Below, in pieces: positions 1 to 7,814 of a DNA stretch of 15,000 nt. The stretch lies in the NCBI RefSeq assembly GCF_031453555.1, contig NZ_JAVIZM010000001.1:422501-437500 (forward strand). Reading direction: 5' to 3'. Under the pieces are notes generated by a model. The model did no database searches, was not told the origin of the DNA, and saw only the letters and a program-made list of their open reading frames with translations. Numbering within the stretch: position 1 is the first letter of the stretch; every line of letters begins with the position of its first letter. Made by a program: the position numbers and the translations under genes. The DNA comes from Bacillus sp. SLBN-46. GTDB lineage: Bacteria > Bacillota > Bacilli > Bacillales > Cytobacillaceae.

Positions 1-16
1 GGCTCTTCATTCAAAT

Positions 17-235
17 TCATCTTAATAAAGTGACATTTCGCTGTTTTGCTTCTCTTAATAAGAAGATATACTTCGCTTCTGCAATTTTTGTTTGGCAAAT
101 AACCTCTTCGGAAGGATCAAAACTTTTTTCCAATAGCTGTTTTTCTTGCTGCCAATGATCTTTCAAACGATTCAACTGTATCAAGAGCTTTTCATCATAC
201 TCTTTTCGAAGCCGTCCTTTACGTCGAAAAAACAT
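17..235 (-). CDS. yaaL: YaaL, small DUF2508-family protein
   Basis: A 72-residue, highly charged, soluble protein with no signal peptide or membrane segment. It begins MFFRRKGRLRKEYDEKLL and is probably largely helical (many Lys, Glu, Leu and Gln). Length, N-terminus and position directly after recR match YaaL of Bacillus subtilis; the family has no assigned biochemical function, and none can be read from the sequence. The ATG is preceded by GGAGG with a 9-base spacer, so the start is secure. It is the fourth gene of the dnaX-yaaK-recR-yaaL unit, 24 bases after the recR stop, and is likely translated from the same mRNA. In relatives the next gene is bofA (inhibitor of pro-sigma-K processing); only about 16 bases remain before the window edge, too few to see it. 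Confidence 0.9.
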   Translation of the reverse strand: MFFRRKGRLRKEYDEKLLIQLNRLKDHWQQEKQLLEKSFDPSEEVICQTKIAEAKYIFLLREAKQRNVTLLR

Positions 236-259
236 ACTTTTTTTCCTCCGAATTTTATC

Positions 260-856
260 TTATAGTTCCCGTCGGCCCTCTATTGCTTTCGATAAGGTTA
301 CTTCATCAGCATACTCAAGGTCCCCGCCAACTGGTAGTCCATGGGCAATTCTTGTCGTCTTAATACCTGATGGCTTTAACAAACGAGAGATATACATAGC
401 CGTTGCTTCACCTTCAATATTCGGATTCGTAGCCAAAATGACTTCCTGTACAGTTTCATCCTGAAGACGTTTTAATAAATCAGGAATATTAATATCCTCT
501 GGACCTATCCCGTCCATCGGAGAAATAGCTCCATGTAACACATGATATAACCCGTTGAATTCCTTCATCTTTTCCATTGCAATAACATCCTTTGGATCCT
601 GAACTACACAAATGATACTTCTATCCCTGCGTTGATCTTCACATATATAACAAGGATCCTGATCGGTGATGTGACCACAAACAGAACAATACGTTAAATT
701 ACGCTTCGCATTCACAAGCGCTTTTGCAAAATCAAGGACGGTGTCCTCTTTCATACTTAACACGTAAAAGGCCAGGCGTGCAGCCGTTTTCGGGCCGATT
801 CCTGGCAGTTTCATAAAGCTATCGATGAGCTTAGAAATCGGTTCAGGATAATGCAT
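260..856 (-). CDS. recR: Recombination mediator protein RecR
   Basis: RecR works with RecO (and RecF) to load RecA onto single-stranded DNA covered by SSB during gap repair; it forms a ring-like tetramer around DNA. The 198 residues are the normal full length. Seen in order: an N-terminal helix-hairpin-helix with [14 protein letters not shown] near residues 17-30, a C4 zinc finger formed by Cys57, Cys60, Cys69 and Cys72, a Toprim domain from about residue 80 (acidic Glu95), and the C-terminal [16 protein letters not shown] segment typical of RecR. The start has an AAAGGGG ribosome binding site about 10 bases upstream. It lies between yaaK and yaaL; a strong hairpin 20 bases upstream of its start codon may lower its expression relative to dnaX and yaaK. 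Confidence 0.97.
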   Translation of the reverse strand: MHYPEPISKLIDSFMKLPGIGPKTAARLAFYVLSMKEDTVLDFAKALVNAKRNLTYCSVCGHITDQDPCYICEDQRRDRSIICVVQDPKDVIAMEKMKEFNGLYHVLHGAISPMDGIGPEDINIPDLLKRLQDETVQEVILATNPNIEGEATAMYISRLLKPSGIKTTRIAHGLPVGGDLEYADEVTLSKAIEGRREL

Positions 857-876
857 TACTATTTTTCCCCTTTAAT

Positions 877-908
877 AAAAGAGGCTGCACGTAAGAACAG
901 CCTCTTTT
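877..908 (-). terminator. Terminator-like hairpin between yaaK and recR
   Basis: AAAAGAGGCTG (877-887) and CAGCCTCTTTT (898-908) form a perfect 11-bp stem with a 10-base loop. On the minus strand the stem is followed by TTTTATTAAA, a short and interrupted U tract. It sits 14 bases after the yaaK stop and 20 bases before the recR start, inside what is otherwise one operon. It could be a leaky terminator, an mRNA processing or stability element, or a full terminator; no recR promoter is obvious in the 65-base gap, which favours partial read-through. Confidence 0.7.
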
Positions 909-921
909 GGTTTATTCTAGC

Positions 922-1242
922 TTAGAAAGGAAGGTTCATTCCTTTTGTGAATTGGCCCATTGTATTGTTTGTTAGCTCTTCAGCCTTTTTAAGGGCGTCA
1001 TTTACTGCTGCTAACACAAGATCCTGCAACATTTCTACATCATCTGGGTCAACTGCCTCAGGTTTAATTTGTACATCTACCACTTCTTTATGACCGGTTA
1101 CAACAACCTTAACCATACCGCCGCCAGCAGTTCCTTCAATCTTTTCTTGACCTAATTCTTCTTGAGCTTCCGCCATTTTCTTTTGCATTTTTTGCATTTG
1201 TTTCATCATATTTTGCATATTACCCATTCCGCCACGCATCAT
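922..1242 (-). CDS. yaaK: YbaB/EbfC-family nucleoid-associated protein
   Basis: A small DNA-binding protein of the YbaB/EbfC family. Members form tweezer-shaped homodimers, bind DNA and coat the nucleoid; the gene sits between dnaX and recR in many bacteria. Seen: an N-terminal Met/Gln/Lys-rich helical stretch (residues about 5-35, [18 protein letters not shown]), then the family core with [18 protein letters not shown] near residues 37-54 and the [17 protein letters not shown] helix near 68-84. The 106 residues are normal. Two ATGs are adjacent (1240-1242 and 1237-1239); GGAGGT lies 8 or 11 bases away. I keep the first, though B. subtilis YaaK starts at the equivalent of the second. The gap to the dnaX stop is 30 bases, so it is translated from the dnaX mRNA. 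Confidence 0.95.
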   Translation of the reverse strand: MMRGGMGNMQNMMKQMQKMQKKMAEAQEELGQEKIEGTAGGGMVKVVVTGHKEVVDVQIKPEAVDPDDVEMLQDLVLAAVNDALKKAEELTNNTMGQFTKGMNLPF

Positions 1243-1272
1243 AACACATTACCTCCATATAGTAAGTTATTA

Positions 1273-2964
1273 TTATTCTATTACTTCTACGAACTCAGCG
1301 CCAAAAAGTTTTTTTGCCTCAGATATGTGAGGCTCCTCTTCCTTCTTGCTTGTTTCGCTGACTTCTCCTTCTTCACCATGCTGACTGTTCAAGAAGCTTT
1401 CGCGAATGGCTCCCCATTGTTCCTCGGGTACACCCAAGAATAGAAATCTTTTACCAGTTAATTTTTGAAGGGCGCCGGTAATCGCTTCTTGAAAATCCTT
1501 TCTATCTGTTGCCATTTGACAAATCATTTCATGCTTAAACTTTATAATTAAGGCATCCGCCGAAGCTGCAACTGGCTCCGCATCATTTAACAACGCTGCG
1601 TGAGACTTTATTAAGTTTGCCAGCATTTCTCCCCATTTACCTTTAATCTGATTTAAATCGTTTTTGGTAGCTACCTTTAATACTTCATTGATTTTACCAA
1701 CTGCAGGCTGGAATCCTTTCCTGGACACTCTCTGAGCCGGTTTTTGCTGCTGAGGTGCTGCATCTTGTGAGGTAACAGTGATCCCGCTGGTTTTTAATTG
1801 CTCTAGTTCATTTTCTAGTTGTTCAATCCTAGATAATAAATGGTCGACATTGGAAGGCTGTGCTGCTTCCTTTTCTATATTTTCCATTTGACAGAGCTTA
1901 ACAATCGCCACCTCAAGAAATATCCGCGGATGGTTCGTCCATCTCATTTCTTGTTGTGTTTTATTTAAGAATTCAATGAACTGATAGATTTGTCCTGTAG
2001 GAGTGGCTTCCGCCATCCTGCGAAATTCATCGTCAAGCATGACCCTTTCAAGCGACTCTTCAAGATTCGGTGCCGTTTTATACAGCAGCATGTCTCGATA
2101 GAATAAAATCAAATCTTCGATAAATCGCGTGGGGTCCTTACCGTGAAATAATAATTCCTCAAGCGCCTCTAAACCACTCGCCACATCTTTTTCTTGAAAT
2201 GAGCTTGATAATTTATTCAAGAACCCTTGGGATACAGAGCCGGTCACGGTCAAGGCATCCTCTACTGTTACCCGATCCTGACTATAGGATATTGCCTGGT
2301 CTAATAGACTTAAGGCATCGCGCATCCCGCCCTCTGCTGCACGGGCAATCATTTTTAAGGCATCCTCATCACAAACTACGCCTGTTTCATCAACAATTAA
2401 TTTCATTCGCTTTACAATAGAAGCAGCTGTGATGCGTCTAAAATCAAACCGCTGACATCTAGAAATAATCGTTAATGGAATTTTATGAGGTTCTGTTGTA
2501 GCTAAAATAAAAATTACATGCTTCGGTGGTTCTTCTAATGTTTTTAATAAAGCATTAAAAGCACTAATGGAAAGCATATGTACCTCATCAATGATGTAAA
2601 CCTTATAGTTAACAGCAGTCGGTGCAAATTTGACCTTTTCCAATACATCTCTCATTTCTTCCACACGAGAGTTGGAAGCAGCATCAAACTCTAACACATC
2701 TGGAATCGTTCCATTGGTAATTCCACGGCAGGCTGCACATTCATTACACGGTTCTGATACAGGTGCGCGTTCACAGTTAATTGCCTTTGCTAAGATCTTA
2801 GCTGCGCTTGTTTTACCTGTTCCTCTTGGGCCAGAAAAAAGATAGGCATGTGATATCTTTTGTTGAAGCAGGGCGTTCTGCAATGTCTGCGTAACATGTT
2901 CTTGTCCTACTACATCGATAAATGCCTGCGGACGCCAAACACGATATAAAGCCTGATAAGCCAA
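1273..2964 (-). CDS. dnaX: DNA polymerase III subunits gamma/tau
   Basis: The clamp-loader ATPase that places the beta clamp on primed DNA and joins the polymerases to the DnaB-type helicase. Seen in 563 residues: Walker A GPRGTGKT at 45-52, zinc-binding Cys64, Cys73, Cys76 and Cys79, Walker B IIDEVH at 124-129, sensor 1 ATTEPHK at 155-161, the SRC arginine-finger motif at 168-170, and sensor 2 GGMRDAL at 212-218. The collar domain follows, then a predicted coiled coil near 372-391 and a Gln/Pro-rich linker before the tau-specific C-terminal part. The start is TTG, chosen because AAGGGGGCGG lies about 8 bases upstream and MAYQALYRVWRPQ matches the N-terminus of Bacillus DnaX. A strong sigma-A promoter lies 37 bases upstream. 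First gene of the dnaX-yaaK-recR-yaaL unit. Confidence 0.97.
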   Translation of the reverse strand: MAYQALYRVWRPQAFIDVVGQEHVTQTLQNALLQQKISHAYLFSGPRGTGKTSAAKILAKAINCERAPVSEPCNECAACRGITNGTIPDVLEFDAASNSRVEEMRDVLEKVKFAPTAVNYKVYIIDEVHMLSISAFNALLKTLEEPPKHVIFILATTEPHKIPLTIISRCQRFDFRRITAASIVKRMKLIVDETGVVCDEDALKMIARAAEGGMRDALSLLDQAISYSQDRVTVEDALTVTGSVSQGFLNKLSSSFQEKDVASGLEALEELLFHGKDPTRFIEDLILFYRDMLLYKTAPNLEESLERVMLDDEFRRMAEATPTGQIYQFIEFLNKTQQEMRWTNHPRIFLEVAIVKLCQMENIEKEAAQPSNVDHLLSRIEQLENELEQLKTSGITVTSQDAAPQQQKPAQRVSRKGFQPAVGKINEVLKVATKNDLNQIKGKWGEMLANLIKSHAALLNDAEPVAASADALIIKFKHEMICQMATDRKDFQEAITGALQKLTGKRFLFLGVPEEQWGAIRESFLNSQHGEEGEVSETSKKEEEPHISEAKKLFGAEFVEVIE

Positions 2965-3000
2965 CTGACACCGCCCCCTTCGAAATAATTCATCCTATCC

Positions 3001-3030
3001 ATTATAACGTATCCATTTTCATTTTTTCAA
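3001..3030 (-). promoter_or_regulatory. Sigma-A promoter of dnaX
   Basis: On the minus strand TTGAAA (3025-3030) is followed after 18 bases by a perfect TATAAT (3001-3006). Transcription should start near 2994, giving a leader of about 30 bases before the TTG start. It lies just beyond the SRP RNA terminator, so dnaX has its own start despite the RNA gene upstream. Confidence 0.75.
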
Positions 3031-3051
3031 AGTGTATTGATAAGAGTTAAC

Positions 3052-3082
3052 AAAAAAACTCATCTCCATTCTGAGATGAGTT
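3052..3082 (-). terminator. Intrinsic terminator of the SRP RNA gene
   Basis: A 10-bp perfect stem (3057-3066 with 3073-3082, loop CATTCT) is followed on the minus strand by a run of seven T (3052-3058, overlapping the stem base by two). It ends transcription from the SRP RNA promoter and separates it from dnaX. Confidence 0.9.
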
Positions 3083-3101
3083 AATTTATAAGCATATGTA
3101 A

Positions 3102-3373
3102 CTGCCGTGCACCTTCCTTCGACTAACGCCCATAAGCGTTACTTAAGCAGTTAGCTCGACCCAGGCAACCCTGCGGCACATGAGAGCGTCCACTTAATGC
3201 TGCTTCCTTCCGGACCTGACATGGTTCATGGATTCCCATTGCGCAGGACCCGGGTGTCAACACCACTTACTTAAGGCAGACCCTACAGGCCATTAGCCTC
3301 AGGAAGGGATTCAGTCCCGCTAGAGCGGATTGCGGGTACAGGGCACCGCTACCTCCCCACCTAGCACGGCAAA
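3102..3373 (-). ncRNA. ffs/scr: Signal recognition particle RNA (long type with Alu domain)
   Basis: The RNA core of the SRP, which with Ffh targets membrane and secreted proteins. About 272 bases, matching the 271-nt scRNA of B. subtilis rather than the short 4.5S form. Seen: the 5' Alu-domain segment GCTAGGTGGGGAGGTAGCGG, the conserved S-domain apical hairpin (minus strand of 3201-3220, GGAA tetraloop at 3208-3211) with the asymmetric loop that binds the Ffh M domain, and end pairing of TGCCGTGC (5') with GCACGGCA (3'). Ends are set by that pairing and may be off by a few bases. In B. subtilis the precursor is trimmed by RNase III; a 5' leader fits that here. It lies between tadA and dnaX, the usual place. 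Confidence 0.96.
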
Positions 3374-3413
3374 GTTGATAACTAAGTTAGTGCGTCGTAT
3401 CTGACGCCTTTCT

Positions 3414-3442
3414 AATATACAACCAATTTGGGGAAAAAGCAA
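3414..3442 (-). promoter_or_regulatory. Sigma-A promoter of the SRP RNA
   Basis: TTGCTT (3437-3442), a 17-base spacer and TATATT (3414-3419) on the minus strand. The start would fall near 3407, so the primary RNA carries about 35 extra 5' bases, including a small GCGTC/GACGC hairpin (3392-3407), before the mature end near 3373. It lies within 32 bases of the tadA stop; I see no clear tadA terminator. Confidence 0.7.
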
Positions 3443-3473
3443 TATTTATCAACTGTAAGTTATTGTAAATCTT

Positions 3474-4619
<1,146 letters not shown>

Positions 4620-4655
4620 AATAGTTGCAACGTATGTTTGTTGGGAGGGAATAGG

Positions 4656-5945
4656 ATGCAAATCCATGTTATAAGAAGGAACGAGTCATTAACCACGATT
4701 GCAAGAGCCTACCATACGACCGTTAACGATATTATTGAAGCAAATGAATTACCGAATCCAAATGACCTGGTAGTAGGACAGTCCATTGTCATTCCAATTA
4801 TCGGCCGCTTTTATTTCGTCCAACCGGGGGATTCCTTATTTTCTATTGCTAGAAAAGTAGGCGTCCCTTATCAAGAGCTTGCAAACATTAATCGAATTAA
4901 CGTAAATCAGCCGCTCAATGTTGGATTCCGTCTTTATATCCCACAAGGTCGAAAAAGAAACGCTGAGTTTAATGCCTATGTAGAGCCGCGAGGGACAACA
5001 GTTGCGCCTGTTTTAGAGAATAGTGCCAGGGAAGCTGCACCGTATTTAACCTATTTAGCCCCATTTAGTTTTCAAGCGCGCCGTGATGGAACCTTGAAAG
5101 AACCTTTACTGAATAATTTCCCCGCTATCGCAAGGACTAATCGTAACGTATTAATGATGGTTATTAACAATCAAGAAAATGATCAGTTTAGTGATGAGCT
5201 CGGGCGAATTCTATTGAACGACATCGCCATTCAAGATAAATTTCTCAATAATATAGTAGCAACCGCTAAAAAATATGGATTCCGCGATATTCACTTTGAC
5301 TTTGAATTTTTGCGGCCGGCCGACCGTGAGGCTTACAACAACTTTTTGCGCAAGGCAAAACAACGCTTTAAAAACGAAGGATGGCTTATGTCAACTGCCC
5401 TTGCCCCAAAGACCAGTGCCACACAAAAAGGAAAATGGTATGAAGGGCATGATTACAAGGCACACGGAGAAATTTCTGACTTTGTGGTGATTATGACGTA
5501 TGAATGGGGCTATAGCGGCGGCCCCGCGATGGCCGTATCTCCTATTGACTCAGTAAGGAAAGTTTTAGAGTATGCTATAACCGAAATGCCTTCTAATAAA
5601 ATTCTTATGGGGCAAAATCTATATGGCTATGATTGGACGCTTCCTTTTGTTCAAGGGTCCGTGGCGAAGGCTGTCAGTCCGCAGCAGGCCATTCAACTTG
5701 CGGCCAAATATAATGTGCCGATTCAATATGATACAAAAGCAGAAGCTCCCTTCTTCAAATATAAAGACGAGGCTGGCAAGGACCATGAAGTTTGGTTTGA
5801 GGATGCCCGCTCCATCCAGGCTAAATTTGATCTAATCAAAGAGTTAAATATACGAGGAATGAGTTATTGGAAGCTCGGTTTATCGTTCCCACAGAATTGG
5901 CTGTTAATCGTAGATAATTTCAACGTCACAAAACGAGGAACATAA
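4656..5945 (+). CDS. yaaH: Spore cortex-lytic glycoside hydrolase YaaH (SleL), LysM-LysM-GH18
   Basis: A spore coat/cortex enzyme; Bacillus YaaH/SleL is an N-acetylglucosaminidase that degrades cortex fragments during germination. The 429 residues show two LysM peptidoglycan-binding modules (about 1-47, IHVIRRNESLTTIARAY; and 51-97, YFVQPGDSLFSIARKVG) followed by a glycoside hydrolase family 18 barrel. Its strand-4 motif is RDIHFDFEF (210-218), with Glu217 as the expected proton donor and Asp215 beside it; the first acidic positions of the classical DxxDxDxE are not all kept, as in other SleL proteins. MTYEWGYSGGP (280-290) is also typical. No signal peptide, as expected for a protein placed on the spore from the mother cell. 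The ATG at 4656 has GGGAGGG 7 bases upstream. A strong terminator follows. Confidence 0.95.
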   Translation: MQIHVIRRNESLTTIARAYHTTVNDIIEANELPNPNDLVVGQSIVIPIIGRFYFVQPGDSLFSIARKVGVPYQELANINRINVNQPLNVGFRLYIPQGRKRNAEFNAYVEPRGTTVAPVLENSAREAAPYLTYLAPFSFQARRDGTLKEPLLNNFPAIARTNRNVLMMVINNQENDQFSDELGRILLNDIAIQDKFLNNIVATAKKYGFRDIHFDFEFLRPADREAYNNFLRKAKQRFKNEGWLMSTALAPKTSATQKGKWYEGHDYKAHGEISDFVVIMTYEWGYSGGPAMAVSPIDSVRKVLEYAITEMPSNKILMGQNLYGYDWTLPFVQGSVAKAVSPQQAIQLAAKYNVPIQYDTKAEAPFFKYKDEAGKDHEVWFEDARSIQAKFDLIKELNIRGMSYWKLGLSFPQNWLLIVDNFNVTKRGT

Positions 5946-5971
5946 TGGAGTCGAAAAATATTTTTCACAAC

Positions 5972-6000
5972 AAAAACTGCCGTTTTTCGGCAGTTTTTTC
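5972..6000 (+). terminator. Intrinsic terminator after yaaH
   Basis: AAAAACTGCCG (5972-5982) and CGGCAGTTTTT (5988-5998) form an 11-bp perfect stem with a five-T loop, ending in a T run on the plus strand. It closes the yaaI-yaaH unit. The A run on the other side could let it work in reverse, but no minus-strand gene approaches it. Confidence 0.9.
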
Positions 6001-6172
6001 ATATATCTGACATAAAACTACTTACTTCTAAATATTCCATATCCCTTCCTGTCGTAGATTGTGATAAAATATCTTTTGTGTCGATAAATCAGTAAGACAT
6101 AAATAATATAAATTATCCGGTGGTAACTGGTTAATCATAGAAGTGCAGGCAGTTGGAGAAGGAGGACTTGCA

Positions 6173-6817
6173 ATGGGGGATACACCCTTTATTACGGTTG
6201 AAGGGCCGATTGGTGTTGGGAAGACATCGCTCGCAAAAGCCATTTCAGAGCAATTTCAATTTGCTTTACTTAAAGAGATTGTGGATGAAAACCCATTTTT
6301 AGGGAAGTTTTATGACAACATTGAGGAGTGGAGTTTCCAGACGGAAATGTTCTTCCTTTGCAATCGCTTTAAGCAATTAGGGGACATCAATACCCATTAC
6401 CTAAGTCAAAATCAATCTGTTGTTGCAGACTATCATATTTTTAAAAATTTGATTTTTGCACAAAGAACATTAAATCCGGAAGAATACCAAAAATATTATA
6501 AGATTTATCAAATTCTTACCGAAGATATGCCAAAGCCTAATGTCATTATTTATTTAAATGCCAGCTTAGATACTTTGTTAAAAAGAATCAAGCTTAGAGG
6601 GCGCGAGGTTGAAAAAAATATTAGCCCGTTATATTTAGAACAGCTCTCTATCGACTATGAAAATGCCATAGCGATTTTTGAAAAAGAACATCCAGAAATA
6701 CCTGTTCTTCGCTTTAGCGGCGATGAGTTGGATTTCGTGCAAAACGAAAATGATTTAAACCATATTATTGAAAAGTTAACCTTATCGTTAAAGACTTGCA
6801 GCTGGACAAACATATAG
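6173..6817 (+). CDS. dgk: Deoxyguanosine kinase
   Basis: A salvage deoxynucleoside kinase that phosphorylates deoxyguanosine to dGMP. The 214 residues show the P-loop GPIGVGKT at 11-18, the substrate-site region VDENPF at 37-42, ADYHIFKN at 85-92 in the place of the DRS motif (the form I associate with the deoxyguanosine-kinase branch), and a lid-type arginine run RIKLRGRE at 138-145. The start is the ATG at 6173 with GGAGG 7 bases upstream; an in-frame GTG at 6143 lacks a site. Only 15 bases separate it from the second kinase, so the two form an operon; in B. subtilis these neighbours are a dGK and a dCK/dAK pair. The 170 bases between the yaaH terminator and this start are AT-rich with several weak promoter-like stretches, none decisive. 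Confidence 0.93.
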   Translation: MGDTPFITVEGPIGVGKTSLAKAISEQFQFALLKEIVDENPFLGKFYDNIEEWSFQTEMFFLCNRFKQLGDINTHYLSQNQSVVADYHIFKNLIFAQRTLNPEEYQKYYKIYQILTEDMPKPNVIIYLNASLDTLLKRIKLRGREVEKNISPLYLEQLSIDYENAIAIFEKEHPEIPVLRFSGDELDFVQNENDLNHIIEKLTLSLKTCSWTNI

Positions 6818-6832
6818 AATAGGGGGATGTTA

Positions 6833-7528
6833 GTGAGTATCGTTATTGGTGGTATGATTGGTCTAGGGAAAACCAGTGTGGCTGATACCTTAAATGCACA
6901 CTTTAAAAATAAAGGAATTGAAAGTAAGGTGTTTTATGAATCGGTGGATGATAACCCCATCCTTCCTCTTTATTATGAGTTGACACCTGAAGAATTAGAT
7001 GCAAGAAGGATTCCGTTCCTCTTACAATTATTTTTCTTAAACAAACGATTTAAGACAGTAAAAGATTGTATTAACTGGAGTGAACCGATTTATACGATTC
7101 AAGATCGTTCTATTTATGAAGACTGGTATTTTGCTTATGTAAATAAAAATTTAGGTAGAATTTCAAGCTTAGAGTTCAAGATTTATGAAGATCTTGTTGA
7201 TAATATGTTGGAAGAACTGCAGGAATTACCTAAGAAGGCACCAGATCTAATGGTTTACTTAAAAGGGTCCTTTGATACGGTCATTGACCGGATCATGGCC
7301 CGCGGTAGAAGCTTTGAGATTAACCCTGAGCTGAAAGAGTACTACTTTGAAGTATGGAAGGGTTATGATGAGTGGGTAATGAACCAGTATGCCGCAAGTG
7401 AAGTCCTAGTGATTGACATGGACACGACGGATGTTGTGAAGAGTCAAGCGGATGCCGAAAGAGTATGTCGTGAAGTAGATGAAAAATTAAAAGCAATTCT
7501 TAATCTAACAGAAGCACATATTGGTTAA
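6833..7528 (+). CDS. dck: Deoxyadenosine/deoxycytidine kinase
   Basis: A second salvage deoxynucleoside kinase, expected to phosphorylate deoxyadenosine and deoxycytidine. The 231 residues show the P-loop GMIGLGKT at 7-14, ESVDDNP at 36-42, the complete DRSIYED motif at 91-97 (unlike the dGK upstream), and the lid RIMARGRSFE. I chose the GTG at 6833, 6 bases after AGGGGG (6821-6826). An ATG two codons earlier (6827) abuts the ribosome binding site with no spacer and is unlikely to be used; it would add Met-Leu before the Val read as Met. It is co-transcribed with dgk and ends inside a terminator. Substrate specificity is inferred from family and synteny, not proven by the sequence. Confidence 0.92.
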   Translation: MSIVIGGMIGLGKTSVADTLNAHFKNKGIESKVFYESVDDNPILPLYYELTPEELDARRIPFLLQLFFLNKRFKTVKDCINWSEPIYTIQDRSIYEDWYFAYVNKNLGRISSLEFKIYEDLVDNMLEELQELPKKAPDLMVYLKGSFDTVIDRIMARGRSFEINPELKEYYFEVWKGYDEWVMNQYAASEVLVIDMDTTDVVKSQADAERVCREVDEKLKAILNLTEAHIG

Positions 7529-7548
7529 TCCAATGTGCTTCTTTTTTT
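7511..7548 (+). terminator. Intrinsic terminator of the dgk-dck unit
   Basis: GAAGCACATATTGG (7511-7524) pairs with CCAATGTGCTTC (7530-7541), leaving a two-base bulge, and is followed by seven T on the plus strand. The stem overlaps the last codons and stop of dck. Confidence 0.88.
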
Positions 7549-7564
7549 ACGGCAAAAATTGCAT

Positions 7565-7595
7565 AAAAAAAACTCACTACAATGAATGTAGTGAG
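7565..7595 (-). terminator. Intrinsic terminator of tRNA-Ser
   Basis: CTCACTACA (7573-7581) and TGTAGTGAG (7587-7595) form a 9-bp stem with a five-base loop; on the minus strand it runs into eight T (7565-7572). It faces the dck terminator, so the two convergent units are insulated by separate hairpins only 23 bases apart. Confidence 0.88.
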
Positions 7596-7635
7596 CTCTT
7601 ATCTCCAGTATTTTATGCGCGATTGTTTTAAAAGA

Positions 7636-7728
7636 TGGCGGAGGAAGAGGGATTCGAACCCCCGCGCGGTTTAACCCGCCTGTCGGTTTTCAAGACCGAT
7701 CCCTTCAGCCGGACTTGGGTATTCCTCC
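7636..7728 (-). tRNA. tRNA-Ser(UGA)
   Basis: A 93-base class II tRNA. Seen: acceptor stem GGAGGAA with TTCCTCC, discriminator G73, an encoded CCA end (7636-7638), the anticodon stem TCGGT/ACCGA around loop CTTGAAA with anticodon TGA at 7690-7692, a long variable arm typical of serine tRNA, and the T-loop GTTCGAATC. It reads UCA and other UCN codons by wobble. It lies directly downstream of serS, as trnSL-Ser1 does in B. subtilis, with its own promoter and terminator. Confidence 0.98.
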
Positions 7729-7744
7729 GTATCAACAAAAAATA

Positions 7745-7773
7745 ATTTAACACATATTCAATATGAATGTCAA
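7745..7773 (-). promoter_or_regulatory. Promoter of tRNA-Ser
   Basis: A consensus TTGACA (7768-7773), a 17-base spacer and TTAAAT (7745-7750) on the minus strand, about 17 bases before the tRNA 5' end. The -35 box begins one base past the end of the serS terminator stem. The -10 is weak; the -35 is perfect. Confidence 0.65.
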
Positions 7774-7809
7774 CAAAAATTCCGGATGAACATAACATCC
7801 GGAATTTTT
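7774..7809 (-). terminator. Intrinsic terminator of serS
   Basis: A perfect 14-bp stem (7775-7788 with 7796-7809, loop of seven) beginning 5 bases after the serS stop. On the minus strand the 3' arm ends in TTTTT, which then runs straight into the tRNA-Ser promoter. Confidence 0.92.
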
Positions 7810-7814
7810 AGAAA

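Noticed and set aside
1..20. An ATG at 18-20 (minus strand) overlapping the yaaL stop as the start of bofA
   Set aside because: Only a few codons are visible, there is no clear ribosome binding site, and they do not resemble the BofA N-terminus I know; not callable.
1309..1315. Run of seven A in dnaX (minus strand) as a gamma-producing frameshift site
   Set aside because: It fits the slippery pattern A AAA AAA, but lies only about 15 codons from the stop. A -1 shift would remove just the last residues and would not make an E. coli-like gamma. Bacillus is not known to need such a site.
1162..1443. Plus-strand frame of 93 codons rich in His, Phe and Leu
   Set aside because: It is antisense to yaaK and the end of dnaX; the His/Phe/Leu bias mirrors the Met/Gln/Lys-rich YaaK helix, and there is no ribosome binding site.
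6028..6243. Minus-strand frame of 71 codons upstream of and across the dgk start
   Set aside because: Antisense to the dgk P-loop region; no ribosome binding site and no family resemblance.
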